Shown one piece after another: positions 14,631 to 28,100 of a DNA stretch of 64,000 nucleotides. Position 1 is the first letter of the stretch. The number at the start of each line of letters is the position of its first letter. Origin of the DNA: Prochlorococcus marinus str. MIT 1214 (GTDB lineage Bacteria > Cyanobacteriota > Cyanobacteriia > PCC-6307 > Cyanobiaceae); assembly GCF_027359355.1 (NCBI RefSeq), contig NZ_CP114777.1, positions 992,001 through 1,056,000 of the forward strand, given 5' to 3'. The position numbers and the translations under genes were made by a program. The notes beneath the pieces were generated by a model, which saw only the letters and a list, made by a program, of their open reading frames with translations, was not told the DNA's origin and did not search any database.

Positions 14631-17600
14631 TTACTCCTCGTATTCTTTACCTAATGATTCATAAGTAGGCCTACTTGGCGTACTTCGACGAGGATTTACA
14701 TCTTGCATTAGATCAACCTCTTTCCCATCATCTGTATAAACCCCAATATCTAATCCCAATGACTGAAGTTCTCTCATTAACACTTTGAATGATTCTGGAG
14801 TACCAGGCCTTGGAATTGGTTTTCCTTTTACAATGGAATTAAGAGCTTCATTACGACCTTGCATGTCATCAGACTTAACAGTTAAAAGTTCTTGCAAAGT
14901 GTATGCAGCCCCGTAAGCCTCAAGTGCCCATACTTCCATTTCTCCCAGCCTCTGTCCACCTTGCTGGGCCTTTCCACCAAGAGGTTGTTGAGTAACCAAA
15001 GAATATGGACCTGTAGATCGAGCATGTATTTTATCGTCTACTAGGTGTACAAGTTTTAGGAAATGGGCGTATCCTACAGCAACTGGTTGATCAAAAGGTT
15101 CCCCTGTTCGACCATCTGTAAGGAGCAACTTCCCAGGGTCCTCTGGGTTGTAAACCCATGATTTACCTGGTTGTTTTGCCGCCTCTTTCAAGTAGGCTTG
15201 AACAGTCTGATTAGACATCTCTGGTCCATACATCTCGTCAAAAGGGACAATTTTTAATCTACAATCGAGGTTTGAGGCAGCCCAACCCATTAGGAGTTCA
15301 AAGACTTGCCCTACATTCATTCGACTTGGAACTCCTAGTGGATTAAGGCATATATCTACAGGTGTGCCATCAGGGAGGTAAGGCATATCCTCTCTGGGCA
15401 GTATTCTGCTGATAATCCCTTTATTCCCATGCCTACCTGCCATTTTATCTCCAACCTGAATCTTTCTGCGTTGCGCAACGTAAACTCTAACAACCATATT
15501 TGCTCCAGGTGGTAGCTCATCACCTTGCTCTCTTGTATAGATTCGGACATCAACTACTCGTCCTCTTTCGGTTGAAGGTACTCGAAGAGAATTGTCTCTG
15601 ACATCTCTTGCTTTTTCTCCAAAAATAGCTCTTAAAAGTTTTTCCTCAGGAGGTTGATCTGATTCTCCTTTAGGGGTTACTTTCCCCACAAGAATGTCTC
15701 CACTCTCAACGAAAGCCCCTATTCGAATAATTCCCATTTCATCCAAATTCCCTAGACTTTCTTCTGAAACATTTGGGATTTCTCTAGTTATTTCTTCAGG
15801 GCCTAACTTTGTTTGACGAGCTTCGATTTCATATTTTTCAATATGGACGGAAGTATATAGATCATCTTTAACTAACCTTTCGCTAACGAGAATTGCATCT
15901 TCGTAGTTGTAACCTTCCCACGGCATGTATGCAATTAATACATTTTGGCCAAGGGCTATTTCTCCTCCCTCACATGCTGAACCATCAGCTAAGACTTGCC
16001 CAACAATTACCGGGTCACCATTAAAAACTATAGGCCTATGGTTTAAACAAGTATCTTGATTAGATCTCTGATATTTTTGCAAGTAATGAGTGTGGTCATT
16101 GCCTTCCTCATCAGTTACTACAATTGCGTTCGCGTCAACATAAGTCACTGTTCCATTTACTTTTGAAATTGGAACCATGCCAGAGTCTCTGGCAACTTGA
16201 GTCTCTAAACCTGTACCAACTAAAGGTCTTTCTGGGCGTAAAAGAGGAACTGCTTGTCTTTGCATATTAGAACCCATCAAAGCTCTATTAGCATCATCGT
16301 GCTCCAAAAATGGAATCAACGATGCTGCTACAGAAATAACTTGAACAGGTGAAAGTTGTACATAATCGACTTGCTCAGGAGAAACTGTTTCAAAATCTTG
16401 TCTGTACCTAACTGGAACAAGTTCTGCCAGGATTTGTCCTTCTTCGTCTGTAGCCACATCACCTGGAGCAACCCGACATTCATCTTCTAAATCTGCTGAA
16501 AGATATATAGGATCACCTTCTTTAATTAATCTTCCATTTTCCACCTTCCAAAATGGTGTCTCAATAAAACCGTATTCATTTACTCGTGCATGAGTTGCTA
16601 AAGAATTAATCAAACCTGCATTAGGTCCTTCAGGGGTTTCAATTGGACAAAGTCTTCCATAATGAGATGGATGGATATCTCTAACTGCAAAACCAGCTCT
16701 TTCACGAGTTAAACCTCCTGGTCCCAAAGCAGAGATTCGTCTTTTATGAGTTAATTCAGCTAATGGATTGGTTTGATCCATAAATTGACTTAATTGACTT
16801 GAACCAAAAAATTCTTTTATTGCTGCAACTAAAGGTTTTGGATTTACCAATTGAGCTGGAGTAAGAGAATCTGTCTCTCCAACAGTCATCCTTTCTTTAA
16901 TGATCCTTTCCAGTCTGTTTAAACCAACGCGAACTTGATTTTGCAAAAGTTCTCCTACTGACCTCACTCTTCTATTACCTAAATGATCAATATCATCCAA
17001 GGTTGCTCCCCCAACATCTAGTTCTAAATTGATTAAATAATCTAGAGTTGAAAGAACATCTTCGTTTGTAAGTGTTCTTATATTGTCAGGAATAGTTAAG
17101 CGTAATTTCTTATTTATTTTATATCTGCCAACTCTTCCTAGGTCATATCTTTTAGGATCAAAAAATCTTGTTTGGAGTAATTGTTGACCACCACTTACTG
17201 AGGGAGGCTCGCCTGGTCTTAACTTTTTATAAAGCTCTAACAAAGCTTGGTCTTCTGAACTTATTCCTTCTTCATTTGCAGCATCAATTGACTTTTTATA
17301 AAACTCAGGATGTCGTAATTTATCAATAACATCATTATCTGATAAACCCATTGCCCTCATTAAGACATGAGCATTGATTTTTCGTGTTTTATCTACACGA
17401 ACATGTAGCAAATCGTTTTTATCAGTTTCAAATTTTAGCCATGCACCTCGATTAGGAATAACGCTTGCGTTATAAGTTCGTCTACCATTTTTATCTTGTT
17501 CATCTTTGAAATAAACCCCTGGACTTCGAACGATTTGATTAACTATTACTCTCTCTGCACCATTAATTATAAAAGTTCCACGTTCAGTCATTAAAGGTAG

Positions 17601-17918
17601 TTCACCTATAAAAACTTCTTGTTCTTTAATCTCTCCGGTTTCTTTATTTATCAAACGACAAGTAACATACATTTGAGAAGCAAAAGTTGCATCTCTTCTT
17701 TTTGCTTCTTCTACATCATGCCTAGGACGCTTAAGCTTATATTCTGCTCCTATAAAATGTAATTCAAGCTTACCGGTATAGTCAGTAATGGGAGAAAAAT
17801 TGTCTAATTCTTCTATTAAGCCTTTATCCAAAAACCACTTAAAACTTGATCTTTGCACCTCAACCAGATCAGGCAGATATGTAGCTGCTTTGGCTACCTG
17901 AATCGCGCTTCTGCTCAT
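14631..17918 (-). CDS. rpoB: RNA polymerase beta subunit (RpoB)
   Basis: A 1095-residue beta subunit. Signatures include the rifampicin-region block [20 protein letters not shown] with [64 protein letters not shown] and the C-terminal [20 protein letters not shown], which contacts the other large subunit. The length is typical of cyanobacteria, shorter than in Proteobacteria. It is the first gene of the rpoB-rpoC1-rpoC2 run. The 255 bases upstream, to tatD, form its leader and promoter region and contain no open frame. Confidence 0.97.
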   Translation of the reverse strand: MSRSAIQVAKAATYLPDLVEVQRSSFKWFLDKGLIEELDNFSPITDYTGKLELHFIGAEYKLKRPRHDVEEAKRRDATFASQMYVTCRLINKETGEIKEQEVFIGELPLMTERGTFIINGAERVIVNQIVRSPGVYFKDEQDKNGRRTYNASVIPNRGAWLKFETDKNDLLHVRVDKTRKINAHVLMRAMGLSDNDVIDKLRHPEFYKKSIDAANEEGISSEDQALLELYKKLRPGEPPSVSGGQQLLQTRFFDPKRYDLGRVGRYKINKKLRLTIPDNIRTLTNEDVLSTLDYLINLELDVGGATLDDIDHLGNRRVRSVGELLQNQVRVGLNRLERIIKERMTVGETDSLTPAQLVNPKPLVAAIKEFFGSSQLSQFMDQTNPLAELTHKRRISALGPGGLTRERAGFAVRDIHPSHYGRLCPIETPEGPNAGLINSLATHARVNEYGFIETPFWKVENGRLIKEGDPIYLSADLEDECRVAPGDVATDEEGQILAELVPVRYRQDFETVSPEQVDYVQLSPVQVISVAASLIPFLEHDDANRALMGSNMQRQAVPLLRPERPLVGTGLETQVARDSGMVPISKVNGTVTYVDANAIVVTDEEGNDHTHYLQKYQRSNQDTCLNHRPIVFNGDPVIVGQVLADGSACEGGEIALGQNVLIAYMPWEGYNYEDAILVSERLVKDDLYTSVHIEKYEIEARQTKLGPEEITREIPNVSEESLGNLDEMGIIRIGAFVESGDILVGKVTPKGESDQPPEEKLLRAIFGEKARDVRDNSLRVPSTERGRVVDVRIYTREQGDELPPGANMVVRVYVAQRRKIQVGDKMAGRHGNKGIISRILPREDMPYLPDGTPVDICLNPLGVPSRMNVGQVFELLMGWAASNLDCRLKIVPFDEMYGPEMSNQTVQAYLKEAAKQPGKSWVYNPEDPGKLLLTDGRTGEPFDQPVAVGYAHFLKLVHLVDDKIHARSTGPYSLVTQQPLGGKAQQGGQRLGEMEVWALEAYGAAYTLQELLTVKSDDMQGRNEALNSIVKGKPIPRPGTPESFKVLMRELQSLGLDIGVYTDDGKEVDLMQDVNPRRSTPSRPTYESLGKEYEE

Positions 17919-18173
17919 TCGAGAACCTGCGTTTATATTTAGAGGACGGGGTTAATGTCTTGTCCTTTAGGTCGAAAAATGATCTTTACTAAGAAAAAAA
18001 ACAAAAAACAATCCCTTAAAAGATTGAGATTTGAAATTGAATTTACTTAATCAACGAACAAACTGACTCAAAAGGTAGAACCTTAAAGGTTTAAGCGCAG
18101 ATACCACGCCTAAGCAAGACAATAAATAACTCTACACTCAAACAAGAGAATTAACTAGAGGAAATGATGTTAT
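17919..18173. other. rpoB leader region, no gene seen
   Basis: These 255 bases separate rpoB from the tatD gene on the same strand. I find no plausible small reading frame, no RNA gene and no strong hairpin with a T-run. A short inverted pair (CCTTAAAGGT and nearby) is too weak to call. The region should hold the promoter and untranslated leader of the rpoB operon. Confidence 0.5.
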
Positions 18174-18965
18174 TTAAGGCAACGCAAACAATTCTCTTGC
18201 ATTTTGAGTAGTTTTTTCAGCAATTTCGGAAAAGCTTTCACCTCTAATCTCCGAAAGTTTATCTACCACGTGTTTTACAAAAGAAGGTTCATTCCTTTTT
18301 CCTCTATGAGGAACAGGTGACAAGAAAGGACTATCGGTTTCTACCAAAAATCTACTTTGCGGCACTTCTTTGGCGCATTCATGGATATCAATAGCGTTTT
18401 TGAAAGTTACATTTCCACTGAAGCTTATGTAAAAGCCAAGATCAAGAAACTCTCTCATCTCTTTGACATTTCCACTCCAACAATGCATAACTCCTCTTGG
18501 ACAGCAACCATGTTGAGAAAGCTTAGAAAAAACTTCTAACATTTCTTTTGCAGCATCTCTGCAATGAACAATGACTGGTAAATTCAATTCAAAAGCCAAG
18601 TTTAATTGCGGAATTAAAATTGAAAGCTGCTCACTCAAATTCTCTGCTTTGAAAAGATCAAGTCCTAATTCTCCTATGGCAACAACTCGTCTGTCATCAA
18701 GAGCTGCTTTTTTTAAAATACTGACAGTTTCAGGTCGCCAATGTTGTACATCCAATGGATGGACACCGACTGAATACCTCATTTCTTGAAATTGATCAGC
18801 TATTGATTTAATGGCAGGGATTTCAGAGGGTTCTACACAAGCATGTAATAAAGCTGTAACACCTTGCGCCCTCCACCTTTCTGCAACCTTTTCTCTATCT
18901 TCATTAAAGTTAGAGAATACGATATGACAGTGACTATCAATTATTGAACTTTTGGAATCGCTCAA
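18174..18965 (-). CDS. tatD: TatD family metal-dependent hydrolase (DNase)
   Basis: A 263-residue TIM-barrel hydrolase of the TatD family, which acts as a 3'-5' exonuclease or DNase in characterised members. Metal ligands are visible as DSHCHIVF (His12, His14), AIGELGLD (Glu near 98), VIVHCRDA (His near 134), MHCWSGN (His near 160) and LVETDSPFL (Asp near 212). It lies directly upstream of rpoB on the same strand and downstream of rpsT, an arrangement that is common in picocyanobacteria. No signal peptide is present, so it is cytoplasmic. Confidence 0.9.
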   Translation of the reverse strand: MSDSKSSIIDSHCHIVFSNFNEDREKVAERWRAQGVTALLHACVEPSEIPAIKSIADQFQEMRYSVGVHPLDVQHWRPETVSILKKAALDDRRVVAIGELGLDLFKAENLSEQLSILIPQLNLAFELNLPVIVHCRDAAKEMLEVFSKLSQHGCCPRGVMHCWSGNVKEMREFLDLGFYISFSGNVTFKNAIDIHECAKEVPQSRFLVETDSPFLSPVPHRGKRNEPSFVKHVVDKLSEIRGESFSEIAEKTTQNARELFALP

Positions 18966-19014
18966 GGTGAAAATTAAAATTCTCTCTCAATATTAAATCT
19001 TAGATTATTGATTC

Positions 19015-19317
<303 letters not shown>

Positions 19318-19428
19318 TTAGTGTTTTAGTCTTATGTTAATCCACACTACCTCAAGACCATGAAGAAGATCTACATAATTCAAAATTAAGGCATAAGATA
19401 ATCAAATTGAACCGATAGCCAAAAGTTC

Positions 19429-20778
19429 ATGAAGCAAATAATTAATAAAAATGAGGTTCAAGAAACCCCGTCAAAGAAATTGACCATAAAAACAGCTATT
19501 AATATTGATCAAGCTAAGCTTGAACTCAAAAAAATTACTGATAGAACATCTGGAACCATTCAAGATCAAGCTATAAAGGTAGTTGACGAAATTCTTAAAA
19601 ACGTCAGTGAAAGGGGGGATGAGGCGCTTAAGGAATACACTTCTCGCTTTGATGGGTTTTTAGCAGAGAAATTTCAAATTTCATCAGATTTAATGCTGAA
19701 AGCTTGGAAAGAAACTCCTAAGGAGTTACAAGATTCACTTTTATTAGCAAAACAAAGAATTGAAAAATTTCATAGTCTTCAGGTTCCAAAAAATATCACT
19801 TATACCGGCCCTCATGGTGAATCACTAGGACGAAGATGGAATCCTGTTAAAAAAGCTGGAATATATGTTCCTGGAGGAAGAGCAGCCTATCCAAGCACTG
19901 TGTTAATGAATGCCATTCCTTCTTATGTTGCTGGAGTTAATCAAACCATCATGGTTTCTCCTGCCAACTCTAAAGGGGAGTTAAACCCAACCGTACTAGC
20001 CGCAGCACATATTACAGGTATCAACAAAGTATTCTGTATAGGAGGCGCCCAAGCCATTGGCGCACTTGCTTTCGGAACTGAATCAATTCCAAAAGTAGAT
20101 GTAATTACTGGACCAGGAAATATTTATGTAACTTTGGCAAAGAAAAAAGTTTATGGAAAGGTAGGAATTGATTCCTTAGCTGGTCCAAGTGAGATCCTAA
20201 TAATCGCTGATAAATCAGCAAAATTAGAACATGTCGCATCAGATATGCTAGCTCAATCGGAACATGATCCTTTAGCTTCAGCAATACTAATAACTACTAA
20301 CAAAAAATTAGCGGAAAGATTACCAGCGGAAATTGAACGACAATTAATTAATCATCCAAGATTGAAAATATGCCAAGAATCAATTTCAAACTGGGGGTTA
20401 ATAGTCCTTTGTAATGATTTAGAAACTTGTGCAAAATTAAGTGATACTTTCGCTCCAGAACATCTTGAATTACTTGTAGAGGAACCAAAAAAATTATCAG
20501 AAAGCATCCAGAATGCTGGGGCAATATTTATGGGGCCATGGAGTCCAGAGGCTATTGGAGATTATCTTGGGGGGCCAAATCACACTCTTCCCACTTCAGG
20601 GACCGCAAGATTTGCTGGTGCTCTTGGGGTTGAAACTTTTATGAAAAATACTTCACTAATAGATTTTTCAGAAGAAGCCTTTAATGAGAATAAAAATGCA
20701 GTTGTGCATTTAGCAAATAGCGAAGGATTGCATAGTCACGCAGAATCAATCCGAATTAGAGATTCTAAATCTTATTAA
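19429..20778 (+). CDS. hisD: Histidinol dehydrogenase
   Basis: HisD carries out the last two oxidations of histidine synthesis, L-histidinol to L-histidine with NAD, in a zinc-dependent reaction. The 449-residue protein has [35 protein letters not shown], the metal and catalytic region [26 protein letters not shown] and [20 protein letters not shown]. The family's catalytic Glu and His lie in FAPEHLEL. The N-terminus is about 20 residues longer than usual, but the ATG is in a good position. The 3' end overlaps the convergent rpiA by 14 bases. Confidence 0.96.
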   Translation: MKQIINKNEVQETPSKKLTIKTAINIDQAKLELKKITDRTSGTIQDQAIKVVDEILKNVSERGDEALKEYTSRFDGFLAEKFQISSDLMLKAWKETPKELQDSLLLAKQRIEKFHSLQVPKNITYTGPHGESLGRRWNPVKKAGIYVPGGRAAYPSTVLMNAIPSYVAGVNQTIMVSPANSKGELNPTVLAAAHITGINKVFCIGGAQAIGALAFGTESIPKVDVITGPGNIYVTLAKKKVYGKVGIDSLAGPSEILIIADKSAKLEHVASDMLAQSEHDPLASAILITTNKKLAERLPAEIERQLINHPRLKICQESISNWGLIVLCNDLETCAKLSDTFAPEHLELLVEEPKKLSESIQNAGAIFMGPWSPEAIGDYLGGPNHTLPTSGTARFAGALGVETFMKNTSLIDFSEEAFNENKNAVVHLANSEGLHSHAESIRIRDSKSY

Positions 20779-21475
20779 GTGATTCAACAGCCACTTCGCC
20801 ATTTTCTACTTTTCCAACTAATACTTCATCGGTCAGGTTTACAAAAAGACCGTTTTCAAGGACACCCGGAATATTGTTAATTTGACTCTCCAATAGTTCA
20901 GGCTTATCAATACCGTTCCTAAAAGTGAAATCAAGTATCAGGTTGCCCTGGTCAGTAACTATAGGTCCAGCCTTTTTCTGGGCCATCCTTAGATTTCCTT
21001 CTCCTCCAAGATTTATTAATGTTTTTTGTACTTGTTTCCAGGCAGATGGAAGAACCTCAACTGGTAATTTGAAATCAAGGTTTAATTTGTTGACAAGTTT
21101 TGTTGAATCAACAACAACTATAAATTTTTTAGCCAATGCAGCAACAAGTTTTTCCTGTACATGACAAGCTCCTCCACCTTTAATTAGTTGAAATTTGGGA
21201 TCGACTTCATCTGCGCCATCAATTGCAAGGTCAATTTCTGATACAGAGGAAAGAGATTTAAGCGGTATTCCTAATTCAGAAGAAAGAACTTCACCCTGAA
21301 AGGATGTAGTCACTCCAACAACATCTTTAATTTCCCCTGATTTTATTTTCGCAGCAAGAGCTTCAATCATTAAAGCTGCAGTAGAACCAGAGCCAAGGCC
21401 AAGAATCATCCCATTTTTAATTTGATCTACAGCAGCTTTAGCGACTGCTTGTTTCATCTGGTTTTGGAGATCCAT
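20765..21475 (-). CDS. rpiA: Ribose-5-phosphate isomerase A
   Basis: RpiA interconverts ribose 5-phosphate and ribulose 5-phosphate in the Calvin and pentose phosphate cycles. Motifs [33 protein letters not shown] and [16 protein letters not shown] are typical; the Asp residues of DGADEVD and the Lys of LIKGGG are active-site residues in the family. I chose the ATG at 21475 (236 residues) because AAGGA precedes it by seven bases; an upstream TTG at 21505 would add ten residues. It is convergent with hisD, with a 14-base overlap, and is read just after the DegP-type protease. Confidence 0.95.
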   Translation of the reverse strand: MDLQNQMKQAVAKAAVDQIKNGMILGLGSGSTAALMIEALAAKIKSGEIKDVVGVTTSFQGEVLSSELGIPLKSLSSVSEIDLAIDGADEVDPKFQLIKGGGACHVQEKLVAALAKKFIVVVDSTKLVNKLNLDFKLPVEVLPSAWKQVQKTLINLGGEGNLRMAQKKAGPIVTDQGNLILDFTFRNGIDKPELLESQINNIPGVLENGLFVNLTDEVLVGKVENGEVAVESLNKI

Positions 21476-21510
21476 TAGTAGTTCCTTTTCGAGTGACAGT
21501 AGCAAGCTTC

Positions 21511-22689
<1,179 letters not shown>

Positions 22690-22802
22690 TCAATGCAAAA
22701 TAAGAAGAAACTGATTTTAGAGGTAACCGAAACCTTTATCTAGTAATATTTAATTGCCTGACGGTACCTCTTTAAATAGGGGTGGGTCAAAACTCAAACC
22801 GC

Positions 22803-22818
22803 TCGGGCTTCTGCCCGA
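22803..22818 (+). promoter_or_regulatory. GC-rich hairpin in the rimP leader
   Basis: A perfect six-pair stem TCGGGC/GCCCGA with a TTCT loop lies 15 bases before the rimP start in a very AT-rich setting. There is no T-run, so it is not a factor-independent terminator. Its position suggests a leader structure or a translation-control element for the rimP-nusA-infB operon. The function is inferred from position only. Confidence 0.5.
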
Positions 22819-22833
22819 CTTAGAAACTGTTTT

Positions 22834-23304
22834 TTGGCTAATCAAACCGTTACAGAATTGAAAGCTATCACAACAAAGTCAGCAAATAATCATGGCTTTG
22901 ATGTAACGGATTTTAAGATGTTTACTCATCTCAATCCCTTATCAATTCAGGTAAATATCCGACACAAAAATCCTAAAAAGCAAGTCACTATTGAGGACTG
23001 CTCAATTCTCAGTCAACACATAGATGAAGTTATTCAAGGTTCTTCAATCCTTAATCAAGCTTTCACTTTAGAAATCAGCAGCGAGGGAATTGGTGAAATC
23101 TTAACTAAAGAAAATGAATTTCAAGTTTTTAAAGGTTTTCCAATTGAAGTTACTTATCAGGATTTAAAAAAAATTGAACAACAAACAACTGGTTTGCTTC
23201 TAAAAAGGACAGATAATGATCTTCAAATAAATCAAAAAGGCAAAACTCAGCGAATCCCAGTAGAGGACATTATTCAAGTCCGACTCACAACACCCTCTGG
23301 TTAA
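22834..23304 (+). CDS. rimP: Ribosome maturation factor RimP
   Basis: A 156-residue protein needed for maturation of the 30S subunit. The N-terminal domain has the pattern LNPLSIQVNIRHKN, then the conserved DCSILSQHIDEVI and the FTLEISSEGIGEIL segment (usually SPG), followed by an SH3-like C-terminal domain with GLLLKRTDNDLQI. It begins with TTG at 22834. Its place immediately before nusA is the conserved bacterial order. Sequence conservation is modest, as is common for RimP in picocyanobacteria. Confidence 0.87.
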   Translation: MANQTVTELKAITTKSANNHGFDVTDFKMFTHLNPLSIQVNIRHKNPKKQVTIEDCSILSQHIDEVIQGSSILNQAFTLEISSEGIGEILTKENEFQVFKGFPIEVTYQDLKKIEQQTTGLLLKRTDNDLQINQKGKTQRIPVEDIIQVRLTTPSG

Positions 23305-23359
23305 AATCTAGATATCAACTATCTAACCCAATCATTCTCATCTCTATATCCCATCATCG

Positions 23360-24799
23360 ATGGCTCTTGTTCTACTCCCAGGCTTAAATAACTTAATTGA
23401 AGACATAAGTGAGGAAAAAAAACTTCCATCACAAGTTGTCGAAGCTGCTTTGAGAGAAGCACTTCTAAAAGGTTATGAACGATACCGAAGAACGCTTTAT
23501 TTAGGTATCAGTGAAGATCCCTTCGAAGAAGATTATTTTAGTAACTTTGATGTTGGTTTAGATTTAGAAGAGGAAGGCTATAGAGTTTTAGCTAGTAAAA
23601 TAATAGTTGAAGAAGTTGAGAGTGAAGATCATCAAATAGCAATAGTTGAAGTTATGCAAGTTGCTGATGATGCTCAAGTAGGAGATACCGTTGTCCTTGA
23701 TGTGACTCCAGAGAAAGAAGATTTTGGAAGAATGGCTGCCTCTACAACCAAGCAAGTTTTAGCTCAAAAATTGAGAGATCAGCAAAGAAGAATGATTCAA
23801 GAGGAATTTGCTGATCTTGAGGATCCTGTTTTAACTGCCAGAGTTATAAGATTTGAAAGGCAATCAGTAATCATGGCAGTAAGTTCAGGGTTAGGAAGAC
23901 CAGAGGTAGAAGCAGAGCTCCCAAGAAGAGATCAATTGCCAAATGATAATTATCGAGCAAATGCAACATTTAAAGTATTCCTTAAAGAAGTCAGTGAAAT
24001 CCCTAGAAGAGGGCCTCAACTTTTTGTAAGCAGATCAAATGCTGGACTGGTTGTCTATCTATTTGAAAATGAAGTTCCTGAAATTCAAGAAGGTTCCGTG
24101 AGAATTGTTGCTGTTGCTCGTGAAGCAAATCCACCCTCAAGAGCTGTGGGCCCCAGAACAAAAGTAGCTGTTGATAGTATTGAAAGAGAGGTGGACCCTG
24201 TAGGAGCATGCATTGGTGCTAGAGGTTCTCGAATTCAACAAGTAGTCAATGAACTTCGTGGAGAAAAAATAGATGTAATTCGTTGGTCTGCTGACCCTGT
24301 TCAATACATCTGTAATTCATTAAGTCCTGCAAGAGTTGAAGTGGTAAGACTTGTGGATCCAGAAGGTCAGCATGCCCATGTACTTGTTCCTCCAGATCAA
24401 CTTAGCTTGGCCATTGGAAGAGAAGGGCAAAATGTAAGACTTGCTGCAAGGCTGACGGGTTGGAAAATAGATATTAAAAATTCCCAAGAATATGATCAAG
24501 AAGCTGAAGATTCTGAGGTTGCAGAATTAATTTCACAAAGGGAAGAAGAAGAGTCTTTACAGAGAGATGCTGAGCAGAGATTAGAGGCAGAACAAGCAGC
24601 TAGAGCTGAAGAAGATGCTCGTTTACGAGAGCTTTATCCGTTACCAGAAGATGAAGAAGACTTTCAAGATGAACTATTATCAAATATCGATACAGATGGA
24701 ACAGGAACTGAAGTTGATGAAATTGATATTGAAGAAACAATCGAAGAAGCGGCTACTGATGAGGATAAAATAGTTATAAAAGAGGAAGGAACCCGGTGA
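23360..24799 (+). CDS. nusA: Transcription termination/antitermination factor NusA
   Basis: A 479-residue NusA with the N-terminal polymerase-binding domain (ISEEKKLPSQVVEAALREAL), an S1 domain (about 130-200, with LTARVIRFERQSVIMAVSSG), then KH1 and KH2 (VAVDSIEREVDPVGACIGAR and LSLAIGREGQNVRLAARLTG). The final 100 residues are strongly acidic and low in complexity instead of the AR repeats of Proteobacteria. The stop shares GTGA with the start of the following ylxR gene, so the two are translationally coupled. It sits in the rimP-nusA-ylxR-infB operon. Confidence 0.96.
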   Translation: MALVLLPGLNNLIEDISEEKKLPSQVVEAALREALLKGYERYRRTLYLGISEDPFEEDYFSNFDVGLDLEEEGYRVLASKIIVEEVESEDHQIAIVEVMQVADDAQVGDTVVLDVTPEKEDFGRMAASTTKQVLAQKLRDQQRRMIQEEFADLEDPVLTARVIRFERQSVIMAVSSGLGRPEVEAELPRRDQLPNDNYRANATFKVFLKEVSEIPRRGPQLFVSRSNAGLVVYLFENEVPEIQEGSVRIVAVAREANPPSRAVGPRTKVAVDSIEREVDPVGACIGARGSRIQQVVNELRGEKIDVIRWSADPVQYICNSLSPARVEVVRLVDPEGQHAHVLVPPDQLSLAIGREGQNVRLAARLTGWKIDIKNSQEYDQEAEDSEVAELISQREEEESLQRDAEQRLEAEQAARAEEDARLRELYPLPEDEEDFQDELLSNIDTDGTGTEVDEIDIEETIEEAATDEDKIVIKEEGTR

Positions 24800-25071
24800 G
24801 TGAAAGTCCCATTCTGCGTAGATGCGTAGCTTGCAAAAAAGTTCTTGATCGCAAGTGTCTTTTGAAAGTTACTAAAGATTTTCAGAATGGAGTAGTTCTC
24901 TCAGGAGGAATGGGAAGATCAGCCTATCTATGTCCAACTGAATCATGTTTTGAAGAGGCTTTGAAACGTAAACGATTACAAAAAGCTTTGAGAAGTGATA
25001 TTCACTCAAGCGTTTTCAAAATGCTCCAAAAACAACTTAATGCCTGCATTGATTCAGATACTGAGGCATGA
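24796..25071 (+). CDS. ylxR: YlxR family (DUF448) RNA-binding protein
   Basis: A 91-residue basic protein of the YlxR/DUF448 family, usually encoded between nusA and infB. The signature is ILRRCVACKKVLDRKCLLKV, with CVAC, then GRSAYLCPTESCFEEAL and a basic C-terminal helix KRKRLQKALR. Members have been described as nucleic-acid binding, and some are linked to RNase P. It starts with GTG overlapping the nusA stop by four bases. Confidence 0.92.
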   Translation: MSESPILRRCVACKKVLDRKCLLKVTKDFQNGVVLSGGMGRSAYLCPTESCFEEALKRKRLQKALRSDIHSSVFKMLQKQLNACIDSDTEA

Positions 25072-25131
25072 TGTTAATAAAGAGAACTCAGTCAACTCAA
25101 AAACCAAATCTAAAGTTCAAGCACAACATTA

Positions 25132-28100
25132 ATGACCAGCAGCGGCAAAATCAGAATTTATGAATTGTCCAAGGACTTAAGCCTTGACAATAAAGATGTG
25201 CTAGACGCAGCTCGAAAACTTGCCATAGCAGCAAAGAGCCATAGCAGTTCTATTAGCAGTCTTGAGGCAAATCAAATTAAAGATTTTCTAAAAAAAGACA
25301 ATAACGGAAGAACGGCCAGCAAGCCCAGTAAAAAATTAGACAAGGAAATTCTTTCAGTTAAAAAAAGCGCTGGTAAAACTCAAAAAAATCAGAGACCTGA
25401 ACTTAAGCAAAACTCTCCTGATCCTTCAGAGCTCTCCAAGGCGAAGTTAAATGTACCTTTACAGCCAAGTCAAACATTAGTTAAAACTCAACAATCTACT
25501 CAAGCAAATAAGCAAAAAACTTTAAAAAATACATTTCCTGCACAACAACAAATAAAAGAACCCTCTAAACCAAATAAACCCCTGCCTCCTAAGCGAAGAG
25601 AAGAAGTAAAACCAACTATATCTAAACCCTTGATTCAAGCTGAGAAAGGAATTCCTCTTGGCGAACCAAAAAAAGATAAGAAATTCATAAATCAACCAAA
25701 AAGTTCTGAATCAGAAAAATCAGTTAATAAACCGCAACCAACTTATCGTCAAGAGCCTAAGAGACCACTAGCGCCTCCAAGTAGACCAAAAATAAATATT
25801 CAAGATAAAAAACACCCTAATAACCAAAAACAAAAAGGAAGGATTAATCAAGGTGGTATTTCTTCTCAGAAGATTAGTTCAGGGAATTTTCAAAAAATCA
25901 AAAGTCAAAACAAACAAAATTATCCTTCAAGAACACCTCAGCCCCCAACAAAAGGAAACACCCTTGAACTTGTAGGTGCCCCTATAAGGAGAGAGAAACC
26001 TATAAATAAACCACAGACTAATGAAGCAAAAAACAAACCATTAACTCCAGCGAGACCTGGAGCGCCAAACCCGCCAGCATCTGCAAATCGTCAAAGATTA
26101 TCTAATCGACCTGTTCCTAATAACAGAGCAGGAGTAGGAGCAAGTCGCCCTGGGGCGCCAAATCGGCAAGGTCCTAGTCGAGGTGGAGTAGCCAATCGAC
26201 CTATTCAAGTTCAAAATCGTCCAGGGTCTAATAATCGAGCTGGAGCACCAGTTCGTTCTGGATCTCTAAATCGAGGCGGTGGACAAAATAGGCCTGGAGT
26301 CCCTAGCAGAGCAGCTGGTGGGCCAAGTCGTGCAAATAATCGTCCAGGTGTTCCATCTGGCATGAGAAAACCAGTTGCACCAAGCGAATTGATGCAACTG
26401 CAAAAGCCACAAGCCAGGCCTAGTGCTCCTCAAAGAAAGTCGGATTCTCCAACGAGTCCTAGACCCAAAAGAGAAAACTCAACTGGAGGAGCAAGGCCAC
26501 CTGTTAATAGGCCAACTCCAGCAGCTCCTAAAAAGCCAGCTCATAGGCCCGGTGGTTCCGCCGCTGCTCCAAGAAGGACAGGCAGACCTGATTGGGATGA
26601 CAGTGCAAAACTCGATGCTTTAAGAAATAAATCGCCTCAAAAGCAACGTCAAAAAGTCCACATCATTGGGGAAAATGATGATGCACTAACTGCAGAGACG
26701 AGTGGATTTGCAGGAGAACAACAAGCAGTCGTTCTTTCAGCAAGCTTGGCTCGACCATCGAAGCCTAAATCTGGGAAAAGAAACAATGGCAAGCCTTTAA
26801 CCGCTCTAAAAAAACGTAAGAAAGAAACAACTCGTCAAAGACAACGTAGACGTGCCATGGAATTAAGGGCCGCAAGAGAAGCAAAACTTGTAAGACCTGA
26901 GATGATTGTTGTTCCTGAAGACAATCTCACAGTTCAAGAACTTGCTGACATGTTGAGTGTTGAAAGCTCTGAGATTATAAAATCCTTATTTTTTAAAGGT
27001 ATTACTGCCACTGTCACTCAATCACTAGATCTAGCAACAATCGAAACAGTTGCTGAGGAATTCGGTGTGCCCGTACTGCAAGACGATGTTGAAGAGGCTG
27101 CGAAGAAGACTGGTGAGATGATTGAAGAGGGAGACTTGAAACATTTAATCAGAAGGCCTCCCGTAGTTACTGTGATGGGTCACGTAGACCATGGGAAAAC
27201 ATCTTTACTAGATGCGATTAGAAAAGCAAGGGTCGCAGCAGGAGAAGCTGGAGGTATCACTCAACACATTGGTGCTTATCAAATTGAGACTGAACATGAT
27301 GGATCAACTAAGAAACTAACTTTTCTTGATACTCCTGGCCATGAAGCCTTCACAGCAATGAGAGCTAGAGGGACAAGGGTTACAGATGTTGCGATTTTAG
27401 TGGTAGCTGCTGATGACGGTGTTAGGCCTCAAACCCTTGAAGCTATTAGCCATGCAAGAGCAGCAAAAGTCCCCATTGTCGTAGCAATTAATAAAATAGA
27501 TAAAGAAGGCTCTTCGCCCGACCGTGTAAAACAAGAGTTATCAGAACAGGATTTACTATCTGAAGAGTGGGGAGGAGACGTAGTAATGGTTCCCGTTAGT
27601 GCCATCAAAGGTGAAAACATAGATAAACTTTTAGAAATGGTTTTGCTTGTAACTGAAGTAGAAGATTTACAAGCCAACCCAGATAGATTGGCAAAAGGTA
27701 CGGTTATAGAGGCACACTTAGATAAAGCGAAAGGACCAGTTGCAACATTACTGGTGCAAAACGGTACTCTTAACTCAGGAGATGTAGTTGCAGCTGGACC
27801 AGTGCTGGGAAAAGTAAGGGCTATGGTAGATGAAAATGGATCACGAATCAAAGAGGCAGGTCCATCATGTCCAGTAGAAGCACTTGGATTTAGTGAAGTC
27901 CCAACAGCTGGTGATGAGTTCGAGGTTTACCCAGATGAAAAGGCTGCCAGAGCAGTTGTTGGAGAACGTGCATCAGATGCTCGGGCAGTAAGACTTGCTC
28001 AGCAAATGGCATCCAGACGAGTATCACTTTCTTCGATTTCCGGCCAGGCAAGTGAGGGAGAATTGAAAGAATTAAATATCATCCTCAAAGCTGATGTGCA

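Noticed and set aside
27429..27851. Minus-strand 140-codon open frame inside infB
   Set aside because: It lies wholly within the IF-2 GTP-binding domain on the other strand, is Ser/Thr rich as expected of an antisense frame, and matches no family.
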